This document shows positions 15,772-23,869 of a DNA stretch of 39,118 bases, in pieces; positions within the stretch are counted from its first letter, which is position 1, and each line of letters opens with the position of its first letter. The translations under genes and the position numbers were made by a program. Below the pieces are notes generated by a model that was not told the origin of the DNA, ran no database searches, and saw only the letters and a program-made list of their open reading frames with translations. The stretch is from Proteobacteria bacterium UBA1858 (GTDB taxonomy: Bacteria > Pseudomonadota > Gammaproteobacteria > UBA4575), in the NCBI GenBank assembly GCA_002338385.1, contig DDIE01000014.1:1-39118 (forward strand). The letters are read 5' to 3'.

Positions 15772-16445
15772 GTCCCCAGCACAGACTGCACCTCATACAC
15801 GGTGTGTCCGCTATGTAAATATTTACGCTCATGCGCGGTCATAGCGGCACTAAGATCAATTCGTTGTGGTTGGCATGAGCGTGACGAGTTGCCACAGTGC
15901 CCAAGCGTCAACGCACGCGCGAATTCCTGTGCATAAATAGCCCAGTTAGTTCGCATAATCAGCTGGCCGCCAAGCTTGATCAAAACAGGAAATACCGCAT
16001 GTGCATGCCAGCGTCGTTGGACATGACCGGGCTTGGGCCATGGATTGGGATAGAGGATGTAATGGCGCTCAATTTTCCATTGCTGTTGGTGCATCAAGCG
16101 CCACACATGGATGCAGTCATTGCGCACCAGCAAAACATTGTCAGGTAAAGGCTGATCCAGTCCACGACCCAGACGATGAGCAGATTTATCTATGCCAATG
16201 ACACTGCAGTGTGGGTAACGCCCGGCCAGAATAACGCTGCTTTCACCGGTGCCGCAGCCACTGTCCAGAATGATCGGCTTAGCCTGAGCATTTACCCACT
16301 GTTGCACAGCCGAGAAACTCTGCTGTGCATACGCAGGAATATTTTCTTGATATTCTGTACACAAATGGCGTCGCACAATTTCATCCAAGCGTGGATGTGG
16401 CGCATTCTGACTACTCTCTATCTGTGGTGATGGTTCAAAATCCAT
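15768..16445 (-). CDS. TrmB-like tRNA (guanine-N7)-methyltransferase, divergent
   Basis: TrmB methylates G46 of tRNA with SAM. This 225-residue protein has the TrmB layout: SAM loop LDSGCGTGESS (60-70), GIDKSAHRLGRG, the YPNPWPKPGHVQRRW core (132-146), and the C-terminal TAHERKYLHSGH that corresponds to the family's TxFExRGxxLGH. Two positions that are Asp in canonical TrmB (PDPWPK and TDW) are Asn here (N134, N167). The T203 and E206 pair of the C-terminal motif is kept. It could be TrmB itself or a TrmB-like paralogue with another substrate. It ends overlapping the convergent gene by 4 bases. Confidence 0.82.
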   Translation of the reverse strand: MDFEPSPQIESSQNAPHPRLDEIVRRHLCTEYQENIPAYAQQSFSAVQQWVNAQAKPIILDSGCGTGESSVILAGRYPHCSVIGIDKSAHRLGRGLDQPLPDNVLLVRNDCIHVWRLMHQQQWKIERHYILYPNPWPKPGHVQRRWHAHAVFPVLIKLGGQLIMRTNWAIYAQEFARALTLGHCGNSSRSCQPQRIDLSAAMTAHERKYLHSGHTVYEVQSVLGT

Positions 16446-16463
16446 ACTGACAAGTCTAACCCT

Positions 16464-18557
16464 ATGAAACTAAAAACTCCGATTGCACCAAAAAACCCCC
16501 ATACCAGCACCTTACATGATGATACTCGTGTGGATGAATACGCCTGGTTACGTGATGATAATTGGCAATCAGTTATGCAATCACCGACCCTTTTACAGCC
16601 TGACATCAGAGCCTATCTAGAATCAGAGAATGCATATACTGAGGCCTGCATGCAAGACACTGATTGTTATCAGACACTTTTATATGAGGAAATGAAAGCG
16701 CGCATTAAAGATGATGATGCATCTGTGCCCTGTCGCGATGGTGAGTATTATTATTACCAGCGCTATGCTCCAGGTGCTCAGCATGCTTGCTATTATCGAC
16801 GTGACGCAAATGGCTGCGAGCAGCTGCTATTAGATGCCGACCTGTTAGCAAAACAACACGATTATTTTGACATCGGTGAATGTGAACACAGTCCTGATCA
16901 TCGCTATTTAGCCTACTGCACTGATACCAAGGGATCGGAGTTCTATACCCTATATATTATCGATTTAAGCACTGCTACTCAGCACCCACAGACGATAGAC
17001 AATATTCAAGGTAATTTTGTCTGGGCCATGGACAGCCGCACCCTGTTTTACACTACCTTGGATGAAAATCATCGCCCGGATAAGGTCTATCGCCATCAAC
17101 TGGATACGACTCCAGAGCCAGACCAATTGGTCTATCAAGAGCATGATGCCGGTTTTTTTGTTGGCTTGGATCGCACTGAATCGAACCGCTACATCTTGAT
17201 CGCAGTGCATGACCACACCACTACAGAAATTCATACGATTGATGCTTATCATCCGTGCTCAGCGGCTCACTGTTTTCAACCTCGCCTGACTGATATCGAA
17301 TACAGCATCAGTGATCGTGAGCAACTTTGGTACATCACCACCAACAAAGATAGCTGCAAGAATTTTAAGCTCATGACTGCCCCTTTGGATGCGACCGCGG
17401 CCGATAATTGGCAAGACCTCTACCTCCCTGAAAGCCAGTGTTTGTTGCGCGGCATCCTGCTATTTAAAGATTATATGGTGCGCCTGGAGCGTATCCATGG
17501 ATTACCAAAAATCACTGTATTACAGTTTGCGGGGCAACAACAGGATTACACAATCGCCTTTGATGAGGAGGCCTACGAGCTTGATATTGATGGTGGCTTT
17601 GAATTTGACACAGAGTGTTTGCGCTTCTCTTACACCTCCATGACCACACCGACACAGATTTTTGACTTCAATATGAGTACTCGGACACGCCAGCTACGCA
17701 AGCAACAAGAAATTCCCAGCGGTCATAACAGTACTGATTACATCACCCAACGCATCTTTGCTAAGACAAAAGACGGTAGCAAAATTCCTATTTCGCTGCT
17801 GTATCGAAAGGATACCCCATTAGATGGTCGCGCTCCTTGCCTGTTGTATGGCTATGGATCCTATGGCGCCAGTATGCCAGCAAGTTTTTCAAGCACACGC
17901 TTATCGCTAGTGGAACGTGGTTTTGTCTATGCCATTGCGCATGTCCGCGGCGGCATGGAGCTGGGTTATGACTGGTATACCGCAGGCAAACTGAAACATA
18001 AGAAAAATACGTTCAGCGACTTTATCGCTGTGGCTGAGACATTGATCGACCAACGCTATACATGCGCAGGTAATATCACCATCCATGGCGGTTCAGCCGG
18101 GGGCATGCTGATTGGGGCGGTGCTCAATCTTCGCGCCGAACTATTTAAATGCGCGATTGCCGATGTCCCGTTCGTTGATGTGCTCACCACCATGTGCGAT
18201 GCCAGCCTGCCCTTAACGCCACCGGAATGGCCAGAATGGGGCAACCCGTTAGAGGAGAGCAGTGCCTATGCCTATATCAAGAGTTATTCGCCCTACGATA
18301 ATGTTCACGCGCAAGTCTACCCGCATATATTAGTCACTGCCGGTCTGACTGATCCGCGCGTGACCTATTGGGAACCTGCCAAATGGGTCGCACGTCTGCG
18401 GGCAAGCAAGACTGATGACAATACCATCCTATTGAAAACTAACATGGAGGCCGGCCATGGCGGTGCCTCTGGGCGATTTGATAGTCTTAAAGAGATGGCG
18501 TTAATGGTGGCATTTATCCTTAAGTCCTATGACATGATTGCGACAGAAGATGGTTAA
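16464..18557 (+). CDS. ptrB: Oligopeptidase B (prolyl oligopeptidase family, S9A)
   Basis: PtrB is a cytoplasmic serine peptidase that cleaves short peptides after Arg or Lys. This 697-residue protein has an N-terminal beta-propeller that limits substrate size, and a C-terminal alpha/beta hydrolase domain. The catalytic triad is S544 (GGSAGGML), D630 (GLTDPRV) and H665 (AGHGGASGRF), with spacing that agrees closely with E. coli PtrB. The opening motif DEYAWLRDDNW and YGSYGAS before the active site are also typical. It starts 18 bases from the divergent trmB-like start. An imperfect hairpin follows it at 18577-18596. Confidence 0.96.
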   Translation: MKLKTPIAPKNPHTSTLHDDTRVDEYAWLRDDNWQSVMQSPTLLQPDIRAYLESENAYTEACMQDTDCYQTLLYEEMKARIKDDDASVPCRDGEYYYYQRYAPGAQHACYYRRDANGCEQLLLDADLLAKQHDYFDIGECEHSPDHRYLAYCTDTKGSEFYTLYIIDLSTATQHPQTIDNIQGNFVWAMDSRTLFYTTLDENHRPDKVYRHQLDTTPEPDQLVYQEHDAGFFVGLDRTESNRYILIAVHDHTTTEIHTIDAYHPCSAAHCFQPRLTDIEYSISDREQLWYITTNKDSCKNFKLMTAPLDATAADNWQDLYLPESQCLLRGILLFKDYMVRLERIHGLPKITVLQFAGQQQDYTIAFDEEAYELDIDGGFEFDTECLRFSYTSMTTPTQIFDFNMSTRTRQLRKQQEIPSGHNSTDYITQRIFAKTKDGSKIPISLLYRKDTPLDGRAPCLLYGYGSYGASMPASFSSTRLSLVERGFVYAIAHVRGGMELGYDWYTAGKLKHKKNTFSDFIAVAETLIDQRYTCAGNITIHGGSAGGMLIGAVLNLRAELFKCAIADVPFVDVLTTMCDASLPLTPPEWPEWGNPLEESSAYAYIKSYSPYDNVHAQVYPHILVTAGLTDPRVTYWEPAKWVARLRASKTDDNTILLKTNMEAGHGGASGRFDSLKEMALMVAFILKSYDMIATEDG

Positions 18558-18576
18558 AAATTAAGCACAAATCGTG

Positions 18577-18596
18577 ATTGGCTATTTTAAGCTAAT
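18577..18596 (+). terminator. Weak candidate terminator after ptrB
   Basis: ATTGGCT (18577-18583) and AGCTAAT (18590-18596) pair over 7 bases with one G-U, around a 6-base loop. GTTTC follows rather than a full T-run. It lies 20 bases after the ptrB stop. It is AT-rich, and the short T stretch makes it a low-grade candidate. Confidence 0.35.
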
Positions 18597-18660
18597 GTTT
18601 CTACGGGCTATTTTTGAAATATGCAGAACAAAAAAAGTCGTCCAAAGAGTAATATTAGAC

Positions 18661-18684
18661 TAGACATGTGCGGTTAGATGTCTA
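18661..18684. repeat. Perfect 7-base inverted repeat upstream of the 71-residue gene
   Basis: TAGACAT (18661-18667) and ATGTCTA (18678-18684) are separated by 10 bases, a spacing of 17 between the half-site starts. It lies about 80 bases before the small gene at 18763, in a 205-base gap that holds no other gene. The layout suits a dimeric regulator's operator, though a short repeat like this can occur by chance. Confidence 0.4.
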
Positions 18685-18762
18685 CAATGACGAATCTTTT
18701 TTCAACACACCTCAATAAAACCTACATTGCATAGTAGTCAGAGTAAGGAAAGGGTATCTCAT

Positions 18763-18978
18763 ATGACGAATGAAAATCTTATTAAACGCGATGACGACAC
18801 AGGTTACATAATCGCATGGAAGCATAAATATGATTTTGAAACTGGCAAGCTCGAAGAAACCATGACATATGGTGAAGCTTGCAAACGCTGCGAAGAACTA
18901 ATCGCCAACGAATCTGACAAAACTTTCTGGCCTGAAAAAGTTAAGCCCGCACCAGAGTGGCACCTCTTATATAGCTAA
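18763..18978 (+). CDS. Small soluble protein of unknown function, 71 residues
   Basis: This 71-residue hydrophilic protein has many charged residues, a MTYGEACKRCEELIANES helix region with CKRC cysteines, and a C-terminal WPEKVKPAPEWHLLY. ATG 18763 is preferred over a TTG at 18727 because AAGGAAAGGG stands just before it. It is monocistronic: ptrB ends 205 bases earlier and the next gene is convergent. I do not recognise the family. The CxxC pair could bind metal, but a single pair is weak evidence. Confidence 0.68.
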   Translation: MTNENLIKRDDDTGYIIAWKHKYDFETGKLEETMTYGEACKRCEELIANESDKTFWPEKVKPAPEWHLLYS

Positions 18979-19015
18979 ACCCAGCAAAATGGAATGAATT
19001 ATCGTTATCCTCTGT

Positions 19016-19666
19016 TTAAGGGGATAACCTCTCCAAGCTCCAGCTCCCATCCGATGTTTTTTGATAGCTGATACGATCATGCAAGCGGCTAGGTCGGCCT
19101 TGCCAAAACTCAATTAAATTAGGAATGACTCGATACCCACCCCAGTGATCGGGACGCGGTATATCCTCTTGTCCTTGATACTGCTCAGTGATGGCGTCAA
19201 ATTTTCGCTGCAGCTCATGCTCAGATTGAAGCACTTGGCTCTGGGTGGATGCGATCGCACCAATGCGACTGCCGCGTGGACGGGAATTAAAGTATTCATC
19301 ACACTCCGCCGTCGATAGTTTAACGACCTCACCTTGAATACGCACCTGGCGCTCCAAGCTAGACCACCAAAAACACAAGGCAGCCTGTGCATTGTCTTTG
19401 ATGTGATTAGCTTTTTTACTCGCATAATTGGTGAAAAAAGAGAATCCCTCTGGGCTGACTCCTTTGAGTAACACCATGCGTGAACTGATTTCACCATGCG
19501 CAGAACACGTGGCGAGATTCATCGCGGTAGGCTCGGCTTGATCGGAGGCTCTGACCTCAGCCAACCAAAGCTCGAATTGTTGGATTGGATCCGACGCCAC
19601 ACTGTGGCTGCCCAGGCTACCCAGTGTATAGTCCTTACGTTCGTCTGCAATCTTTGTTTTAGCCAT
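19016..19666 (-). CDS. pdxH: Pyridoxine/pyridoxamine 5'-phosphate oxidase
   Basis: PdxH is an FMN enzyme that oxidises pyridoxine or pyridoxamine 5'-phosphate to PLP, the last step of vitamin B6 synthesis and salvage. The 216-residue protein carries the family motifs: AMNLATCSAHGEISSRMVLLKG region (47-68), FFTNYASKKANHI, CFWWSSLERQVRIQG, and FNSRPRGSRIGA for FMN and PLP binding. The C-terminal WGGYRVIPNLIEFWQGRPSR (around 176-195) and DRISYQ are the signature. It follows a DCC-family gene by 14 bases on the same strand. Confidence 0.97.
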   Translation of the reverse strand: MAKTKIADERKDYTLGSLGSHSVASDPIQQFELWLAEVRASDQAEPTAMNLATCSAHGEISSRMVLLKGVSPEGFSFFTNYASKKANHIKDNAQAALCFWWSSLERQVRIQGEVVKLSTAECDEYFNSRPRGSRIGAIASTQSQVLQSEHELQRKFDAITEQYQGQEDIPRPDHWGGYRVIPNLIEFWQGRPSRLHDRISYQKTSDGSWSLERLSP

Positions 19667-19680
19667 AGCGTGTTACTTGA

Positions 19681-20052
19681 TCAGGAGGTCGAGCACTTTG
19701 CGTTATTGCGCTTATAACGCCATTCTGCGAAGTATTTGTAAAAGAAATCCAGCACTGGTATTAAGTGCAAGGCTTCAATTAATTTACCTGCAAATTGATA
19801 TGGTTTGAGTGAATTCCAGATCAGGCTGAAAACCGCGGCACCGCTGATGACCTTACCCTCATTGTTGATGGCATGGATACGCTTCAATACCGCTTCTTTG
19901 GTGAGGCCATGCTGTTTGATGACATCCTCGGAAGTGCTAATCGCTACCCAGTCAATCGCCTGGATATGCGTAAGTTTTTTATAATGATTAATCTCAGCAT
20001 TACACAGCGGACACTGATCATCATAAAATATTTGGTGTGCTTGCTTGGCCAT
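19681..20052 (-). CDS. DCC-family (DUF393) thiol oxidoreductase-like protein
   Basis: This 123-residue protein shows the DCC family signature, FYDDQCPLCNAEI, with C14 and C17 forming a thioredoxin-like CxxC after DxxC. It also has the later HAINNEGKVISGAAVF, in which the GxAxF part is conserved. The family is a thioredoxin-fold group of unknown substrate. It is first in a two-gene unit with pdxH, 14 bases away, and diverges from the DUF3429 operon across 168 bases. A dithiol redox role is inferred from the family. Confidence 0.88.
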   Translation of the reverse strand: MAKQAHQIFYDDQCPLCNAEINHYKKLTHIQAIDWVAISTSEDVIKQHGLTKEAVLKRIHAINNEGKVISGAAVFSLIWNSLKPYQFAGKLIEALHLIPVLDFFYKYFAEWRYKRNNAKCSTS

Positions 20053-20220
20053 ATCTATTCGTTAAGTATTGGTAATCAGTTACTATCTCATAGGATCTGC
20101 AGGCCGCCAGTGTTTTGTCCTGTTCCGTCCTATACAATGTCTCTGCCATATTCAGCAATAGACTAGTATGCACTAATTTCATAGACTATTTCTACTAGCC
20201 GACATCACCGGGGACGCTTT

Positions 20221-20679
20221 GTGTTAGACCAGATTCAGACTTATCAGCGCTTGGCGTTCGCCGGCACACTGCCCTTTGTCGGCTGCGCTGTAGCACTTAG
20301 TTTGGAACTGAATGGGCAGCTCGATAGCGCTTGGTTGATGCATGCACTATGCTCGTATGGTCTGCTAATCGTGTCCTTTATGTGCGGTGTGCACTGGGGC
20401 ACTTATTTGTATAAACAGCAGCACTGTCCAGTCAATCTATTTATCACCAGCAACATAATTACCCTGCTATGCTGGTTCTGTATATTGACTGAACTACCGC
20501 TGGCCATGCTTGCCTCGCAATTGATTGCCTTCGCTAGCTTATTACTGCTGGACTATGCATTACATAAAAAGCAGATTATCAGCCTTGATTATTTCAAAAC
20601 GCGCAGTGTCGTATCACTTATTGTGATGTCCATGTTGGGACTCGCAATCATTAATTTACCAGGAGCACAGCATGCCTGA
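20221..20679 (+). CDS. DUF3429 family membrane protein
   Basis: This 152-residue inner-membrane protein has about five hydrophobic segments (near 12-30, 38-58, 72-90, 94-113 and 127-146). The YGLLIVSFMCGVHWGTYLY segment contains the GVHWG motif typical of DUF3429. It starts with GTG at 20221; the upstream GGGGAC is only a modest ribosome site. It is the first of six tightly packed genes ending with a cyclopropane-synthase-like enzyme, and overlaps the next start by 8 bases. Its function is unknown, and a supporting role in membrane-lipid chemistry is inferred from context. Confidence 0.84.
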   Translation: MLDQIQTYQRLAFAGTLPFVGCAVALSLELNGQLDSAWLMHALCSYGLLIVSFMCGVHWGTYLYKQQHCPVNLFITSNIITLLCWFCILTELPLAMLASQLIAFASLLLLDYALHKKQIISLDYFKTRSVVSLIVMSMLGLAIINLPGAQHA

Positions 20680-21097
20680 TCAACCGGTTGAGCATTTTCT
20701 TAGCAACATGAATCGTCTCAATTCAGCTAACATCAATAGCGTGTTGGATAAGGTCTATGCTGAACATGTCACGTTCATAGATCCCGTCAAGCAGATTGAT
20801 GGCCGCGACAAGCTCAGCCATTACTTTACAGAATTATACCGCGGGGTTGAGCGCTGCCAATTCACACTTAAGCACAGCGTCTGCCAAGATCAACACTATG
20901 TCATGGAGTGGCAAATGACACTGCGACATAAACAGTTGGCTAAACATCGCGATATCGTTGTCGATGGTATCTCAGTCTTACATTACGCAGCAGACAGAGT
21001 GACTTACCAGCGTGACTACTATGACTTGGGCGCTATGATTTATGAACAAGTGCCATTGCTAGGTGGCCTCATTAAAAAGATTCGTCATGGCCTCTAA
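20672..21097 (+). CDS. NTF2-like / SnoaL-type protein
   Basis: This 141-residue protein has the nuclear transport factor 2-like fold pattern: a long N-terminal helix, YAEHVTFIDPVKQIDGRDKL, and later beta strands (HYVMEWQMTLR, DGISVLHYAADRVTYQRDYYD) that form a cone-shaped pocket. Members act as enzymes or ligand-binding proteins. A LIKKIRHGL basic tail could touch the membrane. It overlaps the upstream gene by 8 bases and the downstream dehydrogenase by 11, so it is part of the lipid operon. The ligand is not known. Confidence 0.85.
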   Translation: MPDQPVEHFLSNMNRLNSANINSVLDKVYAEHVTFIDPVKQIDGRDKLSHYFTELYRGVERCQFTLKHSVCQDQHYVMEWQMTLRHKQLAKHRDIVVDGISVLHYAADRVTYQRDYYDLGAMIYEQVPLLGGLIKKIRHGL

Positions 21098-21863
21098 AGA
21101 AAAATTTTTTACTGATCGTGTCATCTGGTTGACGGGTGCCTCATCAGGCATCGGACGCGCGTTAGCTATCGCCTTATCAAAGTTCTCCTGCACGCTTTAC
21201 ATCAGCGCGCGCAATGAAACCAATCTGGAACTCACACGTCAGGCATGTGCTGATCCTGAACGGGTATTCGTTGTGGCTGGTGACTTGACTGATAAAACAG
21301 TCAATCACACTATTTGCGCGCGCATCCATGCACACCATGGGCGCTTAGATATGGCCATTTTAAATGCCGGTACGTGTGAATACGTCGACGTCAATAACTT
21401 CGATAGTGATGTATTTAGCACCCTCATGGATAGCAATTTTATGTCCATGGTATATGCTATTGAAGCCAGTTTACCTTTGTTAAAAAAATCTCGGCGGGCG
21501 CAACTCATTGGCATGAGCAGCACCGCGGCCTACCTCGGCATACCGCGAAGCGAAGCCTATGGCGCCACTAAGGCCGCCATTAGAAACATGTTGCGAGCCC
21601 TGCATGTTAACCTCAAACCACACGGCGTTCATGTCGGCGTCATATGCCCTGGCTTCGTAGCGACAGAATTAACCGCAAGAAATGATTTTGCCATGCCGGC
21701 ACTGATCAGCGCCGAGCGCGCCGCCGAGGATATTATCCTTGGCATGAGTAAGCAGCAGCATGAGATTCATTTCCCCAAGCGCTTCAGTACCGTGCTTAAA
21801 ATTATTTCGATCTTGCCAGATAAACTGCAATTCAGTCTGCTTGCCAAGACGCTCGAGAATTAA
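21087..21863 (+). CDS. Short-chain dehydrogenase/reductase
   Basis: This 258-residue classical SDR has the cofactor loop TGASSGIGRA (near residues 15-24), the NAG motif in AILNAGTCEY, and the catalytic Ser...Tyr-x-x-x-Lys in SSTAAYLGIPRSEAYGATKA (read as the Ser region and YGATK). PG at VICPGFVATE completes the family set. ATG 21087 overlaps the NTF2-like gene by 11 bases. A GTG at 21063 would overlap more and is not needed. It is followed immediately by the FAD gene. An oxidoreductase step on a lipid intermediate is inferred from the operon. Confidence 0.92.
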   Translation: MASKEKFFTDRVIWLTGASSGIGRALAIALSKFSCTLYISARNETNLELTRQACADPERVFVVAGDLTDKTVNHTICARIHAHHGRLDMAILNAGTCEYVDVNNFDSDVFSTLMDSNFMSMVYAIEASLPLLKKSRRAQLIGMSSTAAYLGIPRSEAYGATKAAIRNMLRALHVNLKPHGVHVGVICPGFVATELTARNDFAMPALISAERAAEDIILGMSKQQHEIHFPKRFSTVLKIISILPDKLQFSLLAKTLEN

Positions 21864-23117
21864 ATGAAAATAGCTATTGTAGGGACAGGGATCGCAGGTC
21901 TTACTGCTGCACACCAATTGTATGAGCAGCATGAGCTGACCATATTCGAGGCAAGTCACTATGTTGGTGGTCATGCCAACACTGTTGATGTAAGCGAGGG
22001 TGACCGTACGCTGGCAATTGATACTGGCTTTATTGTATTGAATGATTGGACCTATCCACACTTCGAGGCGCTACTCAAAACAATTGATGCTGAGGTGTAT
22101 AACTCGGACATGAGTTTTTCAGTGCGTTGTGAAAGCACTGACTTTGAATGGTGTGGCGATGGTATTAATGGCCTGATTTTGAATCGTGATAACTGGAAGA
22201 AACTCTCTGCCTATAAAATGCTGCTCGAGATTGTCAGTTTCAATCGCTTGGCGAATAGAGCGGTCGAGCAGAACGCTGCCAACAGTGGCCAGCTCAGTTT
22301 GGGTGAATTCCTCACAATGCATAAATTCTCACAGGCCTTCATCAGCTATTACATCCTCCCCATGGGGGCAGCCATCTGGTCAGCTTCAACCAGCGACATG
22401 ACGAGTTATCCCGCCATCAGCTTTTTGCGTTTCTTCAAGAACCATGGCTTGCTGTCGATGAGTCATCAGCCGCAGTGGAAGACGATCAAAGGTGGCGCCA
22501 GAGCCTACGTCGATAAACTGATAGCGCCATTCAAAGATAATATTCGCCTCAATACCGCCATAGCCCGGATTACCCGGCAACACAATCAAGTCAGCTTATA
22601 TACTCAAGATAATGAGGCATATGATTTTGATCATGTTTTTCTGGCCTGTCATAGCGATCAGGCATTAGGCCTATTAGATACAGCCACTGAGCTGGAGTCG
22701 GCCACCTTAAGCGCTATCAAATACCAACCTAATGTTGCCACGCTGCACACCGATAGCTCAATTATGCCGCTACGACGAAAAGCTTGGTCATCCTGGAATT
22801 ATCTTATTGGCCGAGGCCACGACAACACCTCTAAAGTCAGCTACTACATGAATCGCTTGCAAAATCTGAACACGGATAAAGATTATTTTGTCTCGCTCAA
22901 CATGGAGGAGAGGATAGCTGAGGATAGGATTTGTCGTTCGATCAACTACATGCATCCGGTATTTGATCAGGCCGCCATCACTGCTCAGGCTAATTTTAGT
23001 GTGATCAACGGTACCGATAATACCTGGTACTGCGGGGCTTACTGGCGCAATGGCTTCCATGAAGACGGTGTTTGGAGCGGTTTACAAGCAGTCAAGCTAT
23101 TCCAGCAGGCCCACTGA
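21864..23117 (+). CDS. FAD-dependent amine-oxidase-type oxidoreductase
   Basis: This 417-residue flavoprotein begins with the dinucleotide loop IVGTGIAGLTAAHQL and continues FEASHYVGGHANTVDV, the NAD(P)-binding and FAD-contact pattern of amine-oxidase-like proteins. The C-terminal WYCGAYWRNGFHEDGVWSG (residues near 387-405) contributes to FAD binding. Such proteins often desaturate or oxidise lipid-type substrates. The start codon follows the SDR stop (TAAATG) with no gap, and the stop overlaps the DUF1365 start (TGATG). In other proteobacteria this gene commonly sits between an SDR and DUF1365/CFA genes. Confidence 0.93.
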   Translation: MKIAIVGTGIAGLTAAHQLYEQHELTIFEASHYVGGHANTVDVSEGDRTLAIDTGFIVLNDWTYPHFEALLKTIDAEVYNSDMSFSVRCESTDFEWCGDGINGLILNRDNWKKLSAYKMLLEIVSFNRLANRAVEQNAANSGQLSLGEFLTMHKFSQAFISYYILPMGAAIWSASTSDMTSYPAISFLRFFKNHGLLSMSHQPQWKTIKGGARAYVDKLIAPFKDNIRLNTAIARITRQHNQVSLYTQDNEAYDFDHVFLACHSDQALGLLDTATELESATLSAIKYQPNVATLHTDSSIMPLRRKAWSSWNYLIGRGHDNTSKVSYYMNRLQNLNTDKDYFVSLNMEERIAEDRICRSINYMHPVFDQAAITAQANFSVINGTDNTWYCGAYWRNGFHEDGVWSGLQAVKLFQQAH

Positions 23118-23863
23118 TGCATAGCGCGATCTACAAGGGTAATGTCAGTCACCAGCGCTGGTCACCTCGCGCCCATGGCTTTAATTATAATCTTTTCATG
23201 ATGTATATTGATTTAGATGAATTGCCGACCTTATTCGATAAATTCAGTCTCTGGGGCGTGAATAAAACTGCTCTGGCTGCGTTCAGGCGCGAGGATCATT
23301 TTGGCGATTGCAACCAAGATCTAGCCAGCAGCGTGCGCCAGTTAGTGACCCAACAATCCGCCACCCAGGCGCTGGGACCTATTCGTCTGCTCACCCACTT
23401 CCGCTACTTTGGTTATGTGTTCAATCCGCTAAGTCTCTATTTTTGTTTTAATCAGGAAGACACTCAGGTCACCCATGTAGTGGCTGAGGTAAGCAATACG
23501 CCATGGCATGAAACGCATTGTTATGTTCTGTCAGGTCATTGTGACAATAATCATTTTGTCACTCCAGATCATAAAAAAACTTTTCACGTATCACCCTTCA
23601 TGAATTCAGATATGTTTTATCGCTGGCATATTGGCCTGCCCAGTGAGTCTCTGTCGGTGCGTGTGCAGAACCTGCAAGATGATCAACCATTATTTGACGC
23701 CGCGATCAATCTCAGGCGTGAGGAGATTAGCGCTAAGACCCTCATGCAGACGTTAATCAACTTCCCATTGATGAGTTATAAAGTGACGGCTGCGATCTAT
23801 TTCGAGGCCCTCAAATTATGGCTTAAAAAAATCAAATATGTCCCATATTCAAAAAAAACCTAG
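23117..23863 (+). CDS. DUF1365 family protein
   Basis: This 248-residue protein carries the DUF1365 hallmark HFRYFGYVFNPLSLYFCF (near 93-110) and an N-terminal IYKGNVSHQRWSPRAHGFNY block, plus VAEVSNTPWHETHCYVL. The family is known to neighbour cyclopropane-synthase genes but has no settled enzymatic activity. ATG 23117 overlaps the preceding stop by one base (TGATG); a longer reading from 23072 is rejected for that reason. The CFA-like gene starts 6 bases later. Confidence 0.92.
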   Translation: MHSAIYKGNVSHQRWSPRAHGFNYNLFMMYIDLDELPTLFDKFSLWGVNKTALAAFRREDHFGDCNQDLASSVRQLVTQQSATQALGPIRLLTHFRYFGYVFNPLSLYFCFNQEDTQVTHVVAEVSNTPWHETHCYVLSGHCDNNHFVTPDHKKTFHVSPFMNSDMFYRWHIGLPSESLSVRVQNLQDDQPLFDAAINLRREEISAKTLMQTLINFPLMSYKVTAAIYFEALKLWLKKIKYVPYSKKT

Positions 23864-23869
23864 CTCAAT

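Noticed and set aside
23072..23116. Longer N-terminus for the DUF1365 gene
   Set aside because: It would overlap the FAD gene by 46 bases; the TGATG overlap at 23115-23119 is the usual coupling form.
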